Positions 9,945 through 21,889 are shown, numbered from the stretch's first letter. The stretch is DNA of 64,000 nucleotides from Synaphobranchus kaupii (GCA_029718625.1 CM056397.1:3620590-3684589), one strand, 5' to 3'. Translations and numbers: made by a program. Notes: a model not told the origin generated them from the letters alone.

Positions 9945-10397
9945 CAGCGAAGGATGGGCTCCCACTCTCTAGCCAGGTTCTTTTTTGAGATTTCTTCCCA
10001 TCAGGGAGTTTTTTCTCACCAACGGGGTTTTTTACCTCGTTTGCTGTTTGGGGGTTCAGGCCTGGTTTTTGTCCAATTGAAGACCCTGGTGCTAAAAGTA
10101 CTGAAGTTACAAAATGTCTATTTTGAGAAAATCAAATCCAAAAATATCATTGATCCATAAAATCAGCCATTAAAAGTTTTGCTGTTTTTATACATTGCTT
10201 AGGCACCTTTTTTATAACAATATTTATAGGGTGGACTTAGCTAAACAAATACAACATGTTTCTATGCTCAACTTGAATTGTCTAAAAATGTGACTTCAGT
10301 ACTTTTAGCACCAGGGTCTTCAATGCTCCTTCTGTGTCTCCATACAGCGTCTTTGCGACAGTTCTCTGCAAAAAGCACGATACAAATTGAATTGAAT
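9945..10397 (+). repeat. LINE/SINE 3'-tail repeat split by a MITE
   Basis: GATGGGCTCCCACTC, TTCTTCCCATCAGGGAG and the terminal ACAAATTGAATTGAAT are a common teleost retroposon tail (the CAAAT-type end). The repeat is cut by the element at 10077-10323, after which it resumes with TCCTTCTGTGTC. Confidence 0.55.
10077..10323. mobile_element. 247-bp MITE with ~32-bp perfect TIR
   Basis: TTGAAGACCCTGGTGCTAAA... at the left and its exact complement ...TTTAGCACCAGGGTCTTCAA at the right. The identity continues through AGTACTGAAGT. The target duplication is ambiguous because the ends themselves read TTGAA/TTCAA. No coding capacity. Confidence 0.85.
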
Positions 10398-10534
10398 ATG
10401 GTATCCGTGATAGTCATTAAGATTAGCTGGACTACTAACGCATTCTCTGTTATGGCATAACGCTAGCTGGAACAGCTGTAAGTTACCATGTAGACTAGAA
10501 AAAAATAGCTGTAAAGTCCTTGTTTTTGACTCCC

Positions 10535-11363
10535 TGTCATGGGTTTGCAGCTTGCCTGCTCTACTCTGCGATGTTCTCTTTCAGAGCCACAGGACGGCGC
10601 TCCTGCTGTGTTTTTCCGCCGCCTGGGACTCATTACCCTCATTTGATTCAGGTGTTTAGCGTGCTACTTAAGCTCAGCTCGTTCGTTGTTCCGGGCTTTT
10701 GTGTCATACTTTGCCACGTCAAGCCAGGTAAACGGTTAGCCGGAGGACTGTATTTCTTTTGTGTTGAAGGAAATGCAGGAACCTTCTTAGTTTAGAGAGT
10801 AATTTTAGATCCATAGGAGCAGTCTTTCCTTTTATTTTGCTCTTTTATTGGTTCTCTCCTCTGTAACTTTTATGTCCTCTTTGAGGCAGTAACATCTGTT
10901 TACCTTTCTAATATTCCCTCTCCGTAGAGCTCGTTTGTTTATTTTCAAGCTAGAGGTCTTTTCTTTTTCTGCTCGATTCTCGAGCCTGTTTTCGCCCTCT
11001 TTTCTGGGTTGTTATTAGTTGGCATTTGCCAGGGGTTATTTCCCCTTTTATTTTCTACCTTTTCTTTCGGGGCTTCCTGTTTCTTTGTCCCTTTTAGTGG
11101 CTCCCACGTTTGTGGGTTGCTTTTGGATACCCCTCGGAGGACCCCTGGTCGCATCTGGTCCTCCGACCCCTTCCTCTCGCTGATAGTCGGGGAAAATCCT
11201 GGTAATTCTGTAATGTATAGGCTTGTGTTCGTGGGACAACGTAGCCTCACGTTATTTATTTATTTACTTTGTGAAAAGCACTGTCCAGTTTTTTGTGAGT
11301 TAAAGTTCGCTATCCTACGGGCTGCGACCTAAATTATCAGGCTTAGAGGTAAGATGCATGACA
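10535..11363 (+). mobile_element. LTR-like block (Gypsy-type), no duplication found
   Basis: Starts TGTCATGGG and ends GCATGACA. Structure resembles the 8780 LTR: a pyrimidine-rich body, GCTACTTAAG in the promoter position near 10662, and GTCTTTCC/CTCGAG words. I could not match a 5-bp flanking duplication (CTCCC at left has no partner), so the right boundary is provisional. Confidence 0.5.
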
Positions 11364-12187
11364 GTGTTTATAACTTTATTTTAGTCATATCCAAAGTACA
11401 TCAGAAAGCTCAATACATTTGTTTAGGAAGTCACAAAGCCATGGATATCACGACGACATATTTCATGAATTCAGTCTGTAGCGTTCCTAGTGTTATGTTA
11501 AACAAAGCTACAGCGGGTAGTGCGTTACCTTGAAAACGCCAGGTTTTTACTCAGTAACCTTGGTAGATGGCTTTAGGGCACCCATACAATAGATTGGCTC
11601 ATTTCCTTGGAAACATCAATAAATACAGATGGATCAGCCATTTCCAATCACCTCAGGGTCTGTGTTAAATTGGGGTCCCCTCTCTCCTTCTCAAAAGAGG
11701 GGGGAGTTCCTGCTCAACCCGGTGCTTGAACGATCAAGCAGTCTGTGTTCATCTCAGCGTCACATGAAAAAAGGGACAGACACTCCATTATGCCTCAGTT
11801 GATCAGGAGTGTTCATTGTGAATGACTCCGCAGGGGGCCCAGTCTCATGATCAGAAAGCCAGAGTCCCAAAATGTCCCTGTGTAACCATTACACTGGCCT
11901 ATGCTTGAGTTGGGCCAAAAATGTAAATTACAAACTGGCAGGCCTAACAACCATTACCTACATCAACCTTAAGACTTTCAATTGATGATTTCAATTGAAT
12001 GTAACAGATTTGCATTTGACATTTAAAATGGAAAAGGAGACCATGTGGCCATGTGGTATTCTCTGGCCACGCTAGGCCCTGGATTCCGTGAATATCTTTG
12101 TGTTCTGGTGTTTCTCCTCAAAAGGAGACAAGACACCCTGACCACTTTAAGATTTATATCATAGATAAGCCAGCGCCTCAGCGTGAC
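11364..12187. other. Unassigned, no gene recognised
   Basis: A stretch of mixed composition with a small hairpin of CTCTC/GAGAG words near 11680-11705. No element ends, splice-consistent coding frame or RNA gene recognised. It resumes after the TTAA MITE at 12606-12970. Confidence 0.35.
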
Positions 12188-12605
12188 TTAAAGGTTGTAT
12201 CAGCGATTTTGGGTGACGTCACTTCTGAAGCGAAATCCCAAACAAACATACTTATGAATAATTATGTTATGTTTTAAAAAATAGTGTTCAAGCATCCAGA
12301 ATTATAACCACGTTAATAACGTTTGTAAGAAACCAAACCGTTTGTAAATCCGTCAAGATTTCAGCGAGATAAGAGTATTAGCGTTTGTGCAGATCATTGT
12401 GATTGGTTGGAATACTGTTTATTTTGGTTTTGAGTGGTTGGTAGTACCATTTGTTTTTGTGTACGATCTCGGAGCATAGGCTGCCTACAGAGACACGGTT
12501 TTTTGACGGCCTGCTTATGGGGCGGGCAGCTAGCGGATCGTGAGGAAAAATCAGATGAATGTGATCATTTATGTTTCCACCCAAAATCGCTGATACAACC
12601 TTTAA
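12188..12605. mobile_element. TTAA-target MITE (piggyBac-type ends)
   Basis: TTAA at 12188-12191 and 12602-12605 flank inverted ends AGGTTGTATCAGCGATTTTG and CAAAATCGCTGATACAACCT. At 418 bp with no transposase frame, it is non-autonomous. TTAA duplication with short TIRs is typical of piggyBac/Kolobok-mobilised elements. Confidence 0.85.
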
Positions 12606-12979
12606 TTGCCTTTGTGCCTGTGGACTAGGGGCCAGAGAGAAACGCAGATCCTAGGTCAGGTCAGCATAGCAGGCCTCTTGATAACCAAGTACTATTGAAT
12701 GTACTATGAGCAAGTTTGCCATATCACATTATACATTCTCTATCGGAGGCCGTAATCTCAAAGCTATATACCCGACAGATCATCGCTTGACATTCGAGCC
12801 AAAAAGTTTGTGTGTTCGCCTGTGTGCGTGTGTATCTCGCTAGATTTAATTATGCTTCATGACTGACAAATATACAGTACATGAATGGGGCAAACATGCG
12901 TGTGGATATGGTAGTAAGATTCAATATTTAGTAGGGTTAAATATTTTGTCATTTTTATGTATCTGTATTTATGTCTTCA

Positions 12980-12995
12980 CCCCCCCCCCCCCCCC
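12980..12995. repeat. Poly-C tract (16 C)
   Basis: An uninterrupted run of 16 C. Length may be unreliable in an assembly. Confidence 0.9.
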
Positions 12996-13083
12996 TTTGT
13001 GTAAATGACTATTTGTTAACATGAATGTTATATGCTGCTAGAAAAATTTATCCATGGGATAATAAGGTATTCGATCTATAGCT

Positions 13084-13931
13084 CTGGAAAAAATTGAGAA
13101 CACTGCAAAATTATCAGTTGTCTTATTGTTATTTTGGTTCTGTACTCTACCACTTTGAGTTTGAAAGGATACAATGACAATGAGGTTGACGTGTAGACTG
13201 TCAGCTTTACTTTGAGGGTATTTTCATCCATATTGGATGAACCGATTAGAAATTATAGGACCTTTAGTACGTAGTCCCCCCACTTTTGGGCATCAAAAAA
13301 TATTGATTAACATAATGTAGAATAAAGTGAAAACTATGGAAAAATAAGTCAGGAGAAGAAACCTTTCAAGTTATCCATCCATATCTACTGTATTTCTGGC
13401 AGCAGAGTGATGGTTTAAGGCTTGTTTGATACATCAGACCCTTGATGACTTAGAGCCATTTAGCCAACCATGTATTCCATACTGTTCCAGTGTAATTTAC
13501 AGCTAAATCTAGTCCCACCCCCCAATTCCCATAGAGATCCATTCAAATGCAGAGAGGTTGTAGTATCGCTTGTAGCAGTACCAGGAAATAAGATATCAAG
13601 AGTCTTTTGATATTGTTGGGTCACAGACATCAGTAAGTCATGTCATGCAAAGGATATGCGACTAAATATAAAAAATTATTACTTTGTTCTACATTATGTT
13701 AAACTGTCCAATATTTTTTGATTCCCAAAAATGGGGGGGACTATGTATAAAATGTTCTATAATTTCTAAACGGTTCATCCGATATGGATGGAAATACCCT
13801 CAAATTAAAGCTGACAGTCTGCACGTCAACTTTTTTGTCATTGTATCCTTTCAAACTCAAAGTGCTAGAGTACAGAACCAAAATAACATCGAGACAACTG
13901 ATAATTTTGCAGTGGTCTCAAATTTTTCCAG
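13084..13931. mobile_element. Tc1/mariner foldback element
   Basis: Arms of roughly 250 bp: CTGGAAAAAATTGAGAACAC ... at the left and ... GTGGTCTCAAATTTTTCCAG at the right, complementary through GTCATTGTATCCTTTCAAAC. The centre holds a second palindromic sequence (13334-13670). A TA target cannot be pinned exactly. No transposase. Confidence 0.8.
13334..13670. mobile_element. Half of the AAGTCAGGAGAAGAAACC foldback, nested
   Basis: From GGAAAAATAAGTCAGGAG to GGATATGCGACTAAATAT. It matches 28582-28853 plus the 26760-26820 segment of the Tc1 at 26.2 kb, and, more diverged, 57625-57880. It sits at the symmetry centre of the outer element. Confidence 0.7.
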
Positions 13932-14081
13932 TTGCAATGTAAAACTTGTAAATTTTGGAAAATTTACCAAGCATAAGCCAAAACATATCCTTTCTGGACT
14001 GTAATTTGTCCTCAGCTGTCTTCTTCATCATTTAAGTGAATGTTGACAATTGTAGGCTACAATTTGCACAAAAAAACTTGG

Positions 14082-14234
14082 ATGATGGATTACTATAATG
14101 ATTACGAAGACGAAGAATTCGATTTTGACTTTGACGTTACTGGCTACAGATTTCAGCCAGAATACACGGACACGGAACTACAAGAGATGGATGATAAGAG
14201 AGCAAGAGAAGAGAGAGAGGCTGAAGTTGCGCAG
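14082..14234 (+). CDS. Exon of a P2X7-cytoplasmic-domain-like protein
   Basis: The frame from ATG 14082 (or 14085; an in-frame ATG also at 14040) gives an acidic aromatic start (MMDYYNDYEDEEFDFDFD), then GYRFQPEYTDTELQEM and a charged helix (KRAREEREAE). It ends in phase 0 at GCG CAG|GTAGGC, a clean donor (14234/14235). The YxFxPxYxxxEL motif followed by an E/R-rich helix resembles the many fish proteins annotated as P2X purinoceptor 7-like, which carry the P2X7 C-terminal domain and are often transposon-linked. The Cys-rich second exon is not visible; downstream lies a MITE and then the L1 array. So this is either a truncated copy or an exon with a distant partner. Confidence 0.55.
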
Positions 14235-14459
14235 GTAGGCTAATGTAAATTATTACAAATGATGATTACAAACACTGCGTTACAAATAGTTCTGCTGTAG
14301 GCTACTAGCTAGTAAACTCCAACAGGAGGTCAGGATTTGTGATCAACTGCTTTTCAAGCGGCCCGCCCCTCTCTACAACGTAGCTAGACTGCGGAAGTTT
14401 ACAGTGCGGGTAGTGCGGTCGGAGAAATAGTTCTGTTTCAAATGGAACTGTTGTTTCAA

Positions 14460-14736
14460 CGTTCGGTTTGCGTTTGTGATAGCCTACATTTCACAGGAGA
14501 GCATACTGAGACCGTAAGAATACACACTGAGCTATAAAAGCACATTTATCGTTGTTTTTCCATAACATTTAGAATTGCCCCGTTGACTTCTATTGTAGCC
14601 CAGTGAGAGCCTACAGGAAATCTGTAGCGAGCTCAATACTGGACCGATCAGCGAAAATGTGGACTCAATATGTCAGGTTCACGGAAGACAGACCGCAAAT
14701 AGGGTCCAAGGTCCAAAATAGCGAACTTATCCTTTA
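14460..14736 (-). mobile_element. TTAA MITE, one end visible
   Basis: Ends GCGAACTTATCCTTTAA, the complement of TTAAAGGATAAGTTCGC, a very common teleost MITE end. It inserts directly against the L1 tandem array (TTAATGACTACC). The other end is not identified. Confidence 0.45.
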
Positions 14737-17395
14737 ATGACTACCTAAAAAAGCAAGGAAGACACAGCCGAACCCTGGCGATTAAAAATTGTAACACACG
14801 TATAACACAATTGGCTACTAATTGTATTTCAGATTATATAACTCTACAGTACATCCTAACCAGGGTCACAGTCTGTTATTAGGCCAAATATGGTTATCCA
14901 CACTTTTGACTCGTGTCATTCTGAAAGTCCCCTGTTCGTTGGCTCACGGTGACACCGGACCCCACACGGATGGCGATTGCCGATGGCCATGCTTCATTGC
15001 AAGAAAAACACAGTAAATAACAGTTAGAAACAGCCATATATCATCTGCGTACAGAGATATAATATGGTCTGTATCCCCAATTTTAACTCCTTTTATAGAT
15101 GAGTGAGATCTTACAGCTGGGGATTTGATGACTACCTAAAAAAGCAAGGAAGACACAGCCAAACCCTTGCGATTTCCACATAACAGGGCGAATGTTCCTG
15201 ATACATCTATATTTGTTTTAATCATTGCAGTGGGATTAAGATAAATTATTGGAATTATCTTCAATATATTTTTGCTCCAATGTCAATAAAAAAAAACTGC
15301 AAATAGATACTGTTATTCTGCTCTATCAAAGCCTTCTCTGTATCTTGCAAGATAGGCAGGCAGGCATATCCATGTCACATGACATGGGTCAAAACTGCAT
15401 AATAGATACTGAGTTTGAAGTCTAATACTCCCTGAAACCTCAATGAATTTAGAATATAAATATTATGATATCAACATGTAGGGCTCTATTTTTCGGAATC
15501 AATGCGTTTGGCGCATGGGCGCAGTCAGTGGCACAGCGCATGGGTGCACTGGCTGTGGTTACTGAATCATCTGACTAAAAATTGTAACACACATATAACA
15601 CAGTTGGCTCCTAATTGTATTTCAGATTTTATAACTCTACAGTACATCTTAACCAGGGTCACAGTCTGTTATTAGCCCAAATACGGTTATCCACACTTTG
15701 GACTCGTGTCATTCTGAAAGTCCCCTGTTCGTTGGCTCAAGGTGACACCGGTCCCCACACGGATGGCAATTGCCGATGGCCATGCTTCCCCACATGGAAA
15801 TGTAATATACTGCAGTATATTTTAAATATATTGTGAAGATAATTTTGATATATTTACAATATACTGCAGTATATTATTTTTCCATAAGGGTCGGTGCAAG
15901 AAAAACGCAATATGTAACAGTTAGAAACAGCCATATATCATCTGCATACAGAGATATAATATGGTCTGCATCCCTAATTTCAACTCCTTTTATAGAGATG
16001 TGAGATCTTACAGCTAGGGGTTTGATGGCTACCTAAAAAAGCAACGAAGAAACAGCCGAGCCATTGCGATTGCCACATAATAGGGTGAATGTTCCTGATA
16101 CATCTATATTTGTTTTAATCATTGCAGTGGGATTAAGATAAAGTATTGGAATTATATTCAATATATTTGCTCCAATGTCAATAAAAAAACTGCAAATAGA
16201 TACTGCTATTCTTCTCTATCAAAGCCTTCTCTGTATCTTGCAAGATAGGCAGGCAGGCATATCCATGAAGTAAGTCACATGACATGGGTCAAAACTGCAT
16301 AATAGATACTTAGTTTGAAGTCTAATACTCCCTCAAACTTTAATTAATTTAGAATTTAAGTATTATTATATGAACATATAGGGCTCTATTTTCCGGAATA
16401 AATGGCGTTTGGCGCATGGGCGTAGTCAGTGGCACAGCACATGGGTGCACTGGCTGTGGCTACTGAATCTTCTGACTAAAAATTGTAACATACATATAAC
16501 ACAATTGGCTCCTAATTGTATTTCAGATTTTATAACTCTATAGTACATCCTAACCAGGGTCACAGTCTGTTATTAGACCAAATATGGTTATCCACACTTT
16601 TGACTCGTGTCATTCTGAAAGTCCCCTGTTCGTTGGCTCACGGTGACACCGGACCCCACACGGATGGCGATTGCCGATGGCCATGCTTCATTGCAAGAAA
16701 AACACAGTAAACAACAGTTAGAAACAGCCATATATCATCTGCGTACAGAGATATAATATGGTCTGTATCCCCAATTTGAACTCCTTTTATAGATGAGTGA
16801 GATCTTACAGCTAGGGATTTGATGACTACCTAAAAAACCAAGGAAGACACAGCCAAACCCTTGCGATTGCCACATAACAGGGCGAATGTTCCTGATACAT
16901 CTATATTTATTTTAATCATTGCAGTGGTGTTAGATAAAGTATTGGAATTATCTTCAATATATCTGCTCCAATGTCAATAAAAAAAACTGCAAATAGATAC
17001 TGCTATTCTTCTCTATCAAAGCTTTCTCTGTATCTTGCAAGATAGGCAGGCAGGCATATCCATAAAAGTCACATGACATGGGTCAAAACTGCATAATAGA
17101 TACTTAGTTTGAAGTCTAATACTCCCTCAAACCTTAATTAATTTCGAATTTAAGTATTATGATATGAACATGTAGGGCACTGTTTTCCGGAATCAATGGT
17201 GTTTGTCGGATGGGCGCAGTCAGTGGCACAGCACATGGGTGCACTGGCTGTGGCTATTGAATCTTCTGACTAAAAATTGTAACACACATATAACACAATT
17301 GGCTCCTAATGTATTTCAGATTTTATAACTCTACAGTACATCCTAATCAGGGTCACAGTCTGTTGTTGCACCTTGATCTGATAAATAAGGTTAAT
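14737..17395 (-). repeat. Tandem array of a reverse-strand L1 RT segment
   Basis: Landmark ATTGTATTTCAGATT recurs at about 14822, 15615, 16516 and 17309. Spacing is 793, 901 and 793; the longer middle unit carries a 108-bp MITE insertion. Read on the minus strand, units contain decayed L1/Tx1-type reverse transcriptase with the catalytic YADD box (YADDIWLF) near 15050 and equivalents, and a GVQ-type motif before it. Units also fuse this RT segment to a non-L1 sequence (GCGCATGGGCGCAGTCAG region). The first unit is shortened. No intact ORF. Confidence 0.85.
15794..15885. mobile_element. ~92-bp palindromic MITE, copy 1
   Basis: ATGGAAATGTAATATACTGC ... GCAGTATATTATTTTTCCAT folds into a near-perfect hairpin. 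A second copy lies at 18765-18856. It accounts for the 108-bp length difference of the middle tandem unit. Confidence 0.85.
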
Positions 17396-18366
17396 GTTGT
17401 TTTTCGGTGGAATTGCCCTTGAATTTAGAATATAAATATTATGATATCAACATTTAGGGCTTTATTTTCCAGAATCAATGGCATGTGGTGCTTGGGTGCA
17501 GTCATTGCCCTTTTGGCTATTCATTTTGACATACTTACATACAGTGCATGTAAAGTTTCTAGTGCCGCATTCCAAGGCAACCTTGTGCTGACACACCCCT
17601 CCCCCAGCCAGGGTGAATTGTTCACTTAATGAAATGCTTTGAGAAGGTGTGAACTTTTGAATGCCTCTTCAACTGGCCTGCAAGAGCTCTGTTGTTCTGA
17701 CTGCGAATTGTAACACAGACGTATATAACATGCATCGTCTGCATCAAAATGACTGACTTTGGATCCAGCCTTTGTGTATTCTCTCCTACTTTAACTATAA
17801 TTTTAATGTTTAGAAAAAGTTTAAAAAGAAGATACGTTAAGTTAGTTGGGTAAAACACAATGCACTACTGTTAATTATTTATAATTTATTAACAGTATTT
17901 TTTTAAGAATTGAAGTAATTTCGCATTACTTCAATTCTAACAAAACAATATTTTTGGCCGGTCCCTCCATTTTTGAAAAAGCTTTGTAAGAACGATTTTT
18001 TTTCATATAGATAAGATTAGGAAGGACTTCCTCTTGACAGGATGCTGTAATTTTAGAAAGTGTCTTATATTCAGAAGATAAAACGTAGATGAACTTTGGA
18101 TCCTTACCTGGCTTTTAACAACACTACAATAAGTTGCTGATACAAAGTTTCAGGCAATTGAAAGGTTGCAATTGAGTGAGTAAACATTTTTAATAGAAGC
18201 TCAATTAACTTACTCTCAAACATTTTATAAAAATCTATAGAAGACCCATCTGGTCTCTGGGCTTTACCCTCTGAAAGCTGCACCAGGACCTTTCTTGCTA
18301 ATATCAGTCTCTAAACCTGCCTTTCTGTCTCCTGAAATTTAACGGATATTCAGACTATACAAAAAA
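17396..18366 (-). pseudogene. L1/Tx1-type RT fragment, decayed
   Basis: On the minus strand, 18330-17950 reads as the N-terminal part of an L1-clade RT with several frameshifts: KMFESKLIELLLKMFTHS near 18210, then TLYQQLIVVLLK, then a KDPK segment. It lies just upstream (in transcription sense) of the tandem array, consistent with one L1 copy whose RT middle was later amplified. A 17560-17720 stretch recurs at 20030-20190 and 31130-31260. Confidence 0.7.
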
Positions 18367-18403
18367 GTGTGCGTTTCTTGGGTCCCTTGTGATGAATATA
18401 AAT

Positions 18404-19584
18404 CACTGGCATAGCCATGGGTGGGCCCAGGTGGGCCACGGCCACCTAAATGTTATCCTTGCCCACCCATTTCCAATTGTGGATGTAGTGGTAATCTATA
18501 TTAACATGACTTTACTTTTTTAAATAATCTCCGTGTTTTAAAATATTTACGTTGCTGCTCACCAGCTATTGAAATAATGTACACTTGCTGTCTTAGTTGC
18601 AACAATCTCTAAAACTTTTACTGATCTTTTCGTTTAAGTAATTTAAATCATACTGTATTTCTGACCAATAAGATTGTTTTATGAATGCAATGGAGGTGAA
18701 TGTGATGCAATTGGTTATCATGTCACTGTCAGAATCTCTTCTAATTTATCTAAAAATATGCCAGATGGAAAAAGAATATACTGCAGTATATTGTAAATAT
18801 ATCAAAATTATCGTCACAATATATTTACAATATACTGCAGTATATTACATTTCCATAAGGGAGTTTATACACCGTCACTAGTCTAACGTTAGCTCATTAT
18901 TGCAAGTAAGATAGCTGCTCTCTTACTAGTCAGGGGGGTATTCCACAAAACAGGATTATCAAATTATCGTGATAACTCTGAGAGCGAAAAGGCTGTGTCG
19001 TCACATTAATGAGATTTCTGTCAATAAAAATGCACTAGAAAATTCAAACCCGTCAAAGGTAGGCCTAAGTTTCAATACTGTTTATAAAAAAACTATATAA
19101 ATATACTGTATATGTGTTTTTTATAAAACAAACATAACTATACCCGCCATGGTATAGTTATGTGTTCAATCTCAGGTTTATGTGGAAAGTTATATTGCTA
19201 TAATCTCATAGGGGTGTGTGCGTGCTAATCAGCATGATTTTTTACATAAATTTTATTTTCCTAGGCAGGCTAATTGCATTATATGCTATACAGTACACAA
19301 TCCCTATTAGGCATTTTTCTTTCCTAAATGGCGTCTCGCAACTGGGTTATACTATATACATTCTTTTGTATAGAAAATCAAAGGGACAAGTGATTTAAGC
19401 TTTCATAAGTCTGTATGGCGACAACATTGTTGGTGGGGTGTTCCCATGCGAACCATTGCATTATGGTTGGTCTATGGGTCTGTTATAGGCTGTCTGTTTG
19501 GAGTGCGTATTAGATTTTTTTTTTAAAAAGGCCACCCACTTTTGCTCAGGCCCACCCAAAAATAAATGATTGGCTATGCCACTT
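18404..19584. mobile_element. hAT element with perfect 8-bp duplication
   Basis: CACTGGCATAGCCATGGG at the left and TTGGCTATGCCACTT at the right, flanked by ATATAAAT on both sides (18396-18403, 19585-19592). Subterminal GGGTGGGCC motifs occur at both ends (CAGGTGGGCCACGG / CAGGCCCACCC). No transposase frame recognised. It holds the second palindromic MITE. Confidence 0.85.
18765..18856. mobile_element. ~92-bp palindromic MITE, copy 2
   Basis: ATGGAAAAAGAATATACTGC ... TGCAGTATATTACATTTCCAT, the same hairpin family as 15794-15885, inside the hAT element. The fold resembles a pre-miRNA in size. Confidence 0.85.
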
Positions 19585-19592
19585 ATATAAAT

Positions 19593-20885
19593 ATTTACAA
19601 AATTCAGTAAAAGCCCAATTAATAAGTTCAGTATCATAGATCACACTGTTTCCACCCACTGCTTTATTGGCAGGTATACATGTACTGGCTTCCTCCATTC
19701 TTATCTGTCATGCTAGTAATTTACCTATGTTGTCACCATGTTCATAAGAATGCTGTTTCACCCTAGCCATTTATTGTCCATTTTTTGTATAGTCAGTATA
19801 TCACATTCAGGCCTTTTGGCTATTAACCGGGGTCACAACTGCATATTAGATATTGAGTTTGAAATACTCCCTGAAACCTTAATGAATTTAGAATATATAT
19901 GTTATGATATCAACATTTAGGGCTCTTTTTTCCAAAATCAATGGCATATGCCGTATCTGCGCAGTCATCACCCTATTGGCTATTCATTTTTTCATACTTA
20001 AATACATACAGTAATGCAAAGTTTCTTTATCATTTCTAATGCTGCATTCCAAGGCAACCTTGTGCTGGCACCCCTCCCCCAGCCAGTTCTTCACTGAATG
20101 AAAGAAGGTGTGAGCATTTGAATGCATCTTCACCTGGCCTACAAGAGCTCTGTGGTAGCACTTTTGTTATTCTAAGATACAAAGGAGAATCCTCTGACTA
20201 TATGGTAACACACATACAACACATGTATCAAAGTTAAATTCTTGAAAAACTGGAAAAAATAAAATAAAATCCATGTCTCTGTAAAGCAATGCAGCCACCA
20301 CACTACTTAAAGTATAATTTAAAGTATAAAAAGAAGATACTTTATTCAGTTGTGTAAAAAACAATGCACTACTGTTAATAATTCAATATTAACAGTATCT
20401 TTCTAAGAATTGAAGTAATTTTGCAGTACTTCAATTCTAACAAAACAATACAGATGAGATAAGGAACGACTTTCTCTTGTCAGGATTCTGTAATTTTGGA
20501 AAGTGTCTTATATTCAGAAGATAAAAGGGAGATGGGTCTATAGGAACCACATAACTTTGGATCCTTACCTGGCTTTTAACAGCAATACAATAAGTGTAAT
20601 TTGAACAGTTGCCATTGAGTGAGTAAACATTTCTAATAGAGGGTCAATTAAACATTTTATAAAAATCTATAGAAGACTCATCTGGTCCTGTGGCTTTACC
20701 CCCTGAAACCTGCACCAGGGCATCCAGCACCTCTTTCTTGCTAATTTCAGGCTCTAAACCTGCCTTTCTGTCTCCAGAATATCCAAAAAAAAGTGTGCCT
20801 GTCGTGGGTCTTTTGCCCTTGTGATGAATATAACAGCCTGAAACCTTAATGAATTTAGAATATACACATTATATCATCAACATTT
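19593..20885 (-). pseudogene. Second L1/Tx1-type RT fragment, decayed
   Basis: On the minus strand, 20775-20650 reads PEISKKEVLDALVQVSGG, then KATGPDESSIDFYKMF, the conserved GKxxGPDGxxxEFYK segment of L1-type RT. Near 20575-20530 it reads KPGKDPKLCGSYRPISLYLL, the KPGKDP...YRPISLL segment. Stops and indels lie between. The copy is then interrupted at 20885/20886 by the 5-kb transposon and resumes at 25904 (TTTAGGGCTCTATTTTCC). Confidence 0.85.
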
Positions 20886-21779
20886 GGGTGATTCTCATGA
20901 AACCACCTGAAGCCATGTCTGTAATGAATTGATACACATATTCACTGAGAATGTAAAATAATTCATTTTAATATTAAAGCACACAATGCTTACTATATGG
21001 TTCATTTAATTGTTTTTAACTTTAATATTATTTTAGTGTTTTTTCAGTAGATTTTTGATCTAAAAATTCATTACCGTAATGCGTCCGGACAAATATTTCA
21101 AGGTTTTGCTTTCTTCCAATAAAATAAATATTTAATAAAACATATAAAAAACTTTTAAATATTGTTTAGAGTAGTATATATTTACAGACAATAATCATTT
21201 CTTGGGGTTTAGAAAATATGTTATATATAATTTTGGCCAAAACAGGAGTGTCCGAGCACACAGCTTTCATTACCGTAACATTTGTTCATGTGCCTGTCAA
21301 AACTACTGTATATTTGTCAATAAAGTTTTATTGACCCACAATGCACCACGCAGAAGAGAAGATTCAAGATGGCTACAAGGTAAGATTATCTGTGATCTTT
21401 TGATATTTAAAGTTTTATCTTTTGTCTTCTTATACCCCTCTTACCACAGCATAGGGGTACATTACCGTAACAATGTAATATTTCATATTTTTGAAAAAAA
21501 TATTGATTTAAAACATTACAATATAAAGGGTATGAGTAGGCATATAGTGATGGTGCATTTTTTTTTTCAAGGTCATCATGGCTTCTGCCATTTTATGCTA
21601 GCTAAGCTAAAGAGCATTCATTACCGTAACACCCATCTTTCATTACCACGTCATATAGTTGCCTGTTACGGTAATGAATTATGATGTTACGGTAATCAAT
21701 ATATGAATAGTTTCCTATTATTGTCTGTTAGTTACTATAACAGACCAGTAATCTAACTTTTTTGATATGAAGATATACA

Positions 21780-21889
21780 ATGGCGGAAGGGAAGAAGGCT
21801 GCTACAAGAGCTAGGGTGCAGAAACATAGGGAAAAGCTTTACAGCAATCCCGAGCTACTTGAGGAGTACAGGAGGAAGGAAAGAGAGAG
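21780..21889 (+). CDS. Exon 1 of the 5-kb transposon's basic protein
   Basis: ATG at 21780, 36 codons plus two bases: MAEGKKAATRARVQKHREKL, then YSNPELLEEYRRKERE. The donor is AGAGAG|GTAGGC (21889/21890). The pattern RVQ(K/R)xREKLxxNPELLEEYxxKERERY is a short Arg/Lys/Glu-rich helical domain I associate with transposon-encoded proteins of fish and insects. I cannot attach a proven superfamily. No other ATG in the vicinity keeps the frame. Confidence 0.65.

Noticed and set aside
14822..16710. Three near-identical 62-73-codon plus-strand frames (MYFR.YNS...)
   Set aside because: They are antisense to decayed L1 reverse transcriptase and repeat only because the DNA is tandemly duplicated; not a protein family.
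21202..21684. 160-codon plus frame inside the 5-kb transposon
   Set aside because: Its repeated H-Y-R-N tetrapeptides are produced by the TTACCGTAA subterminal motifs, not by a protein.
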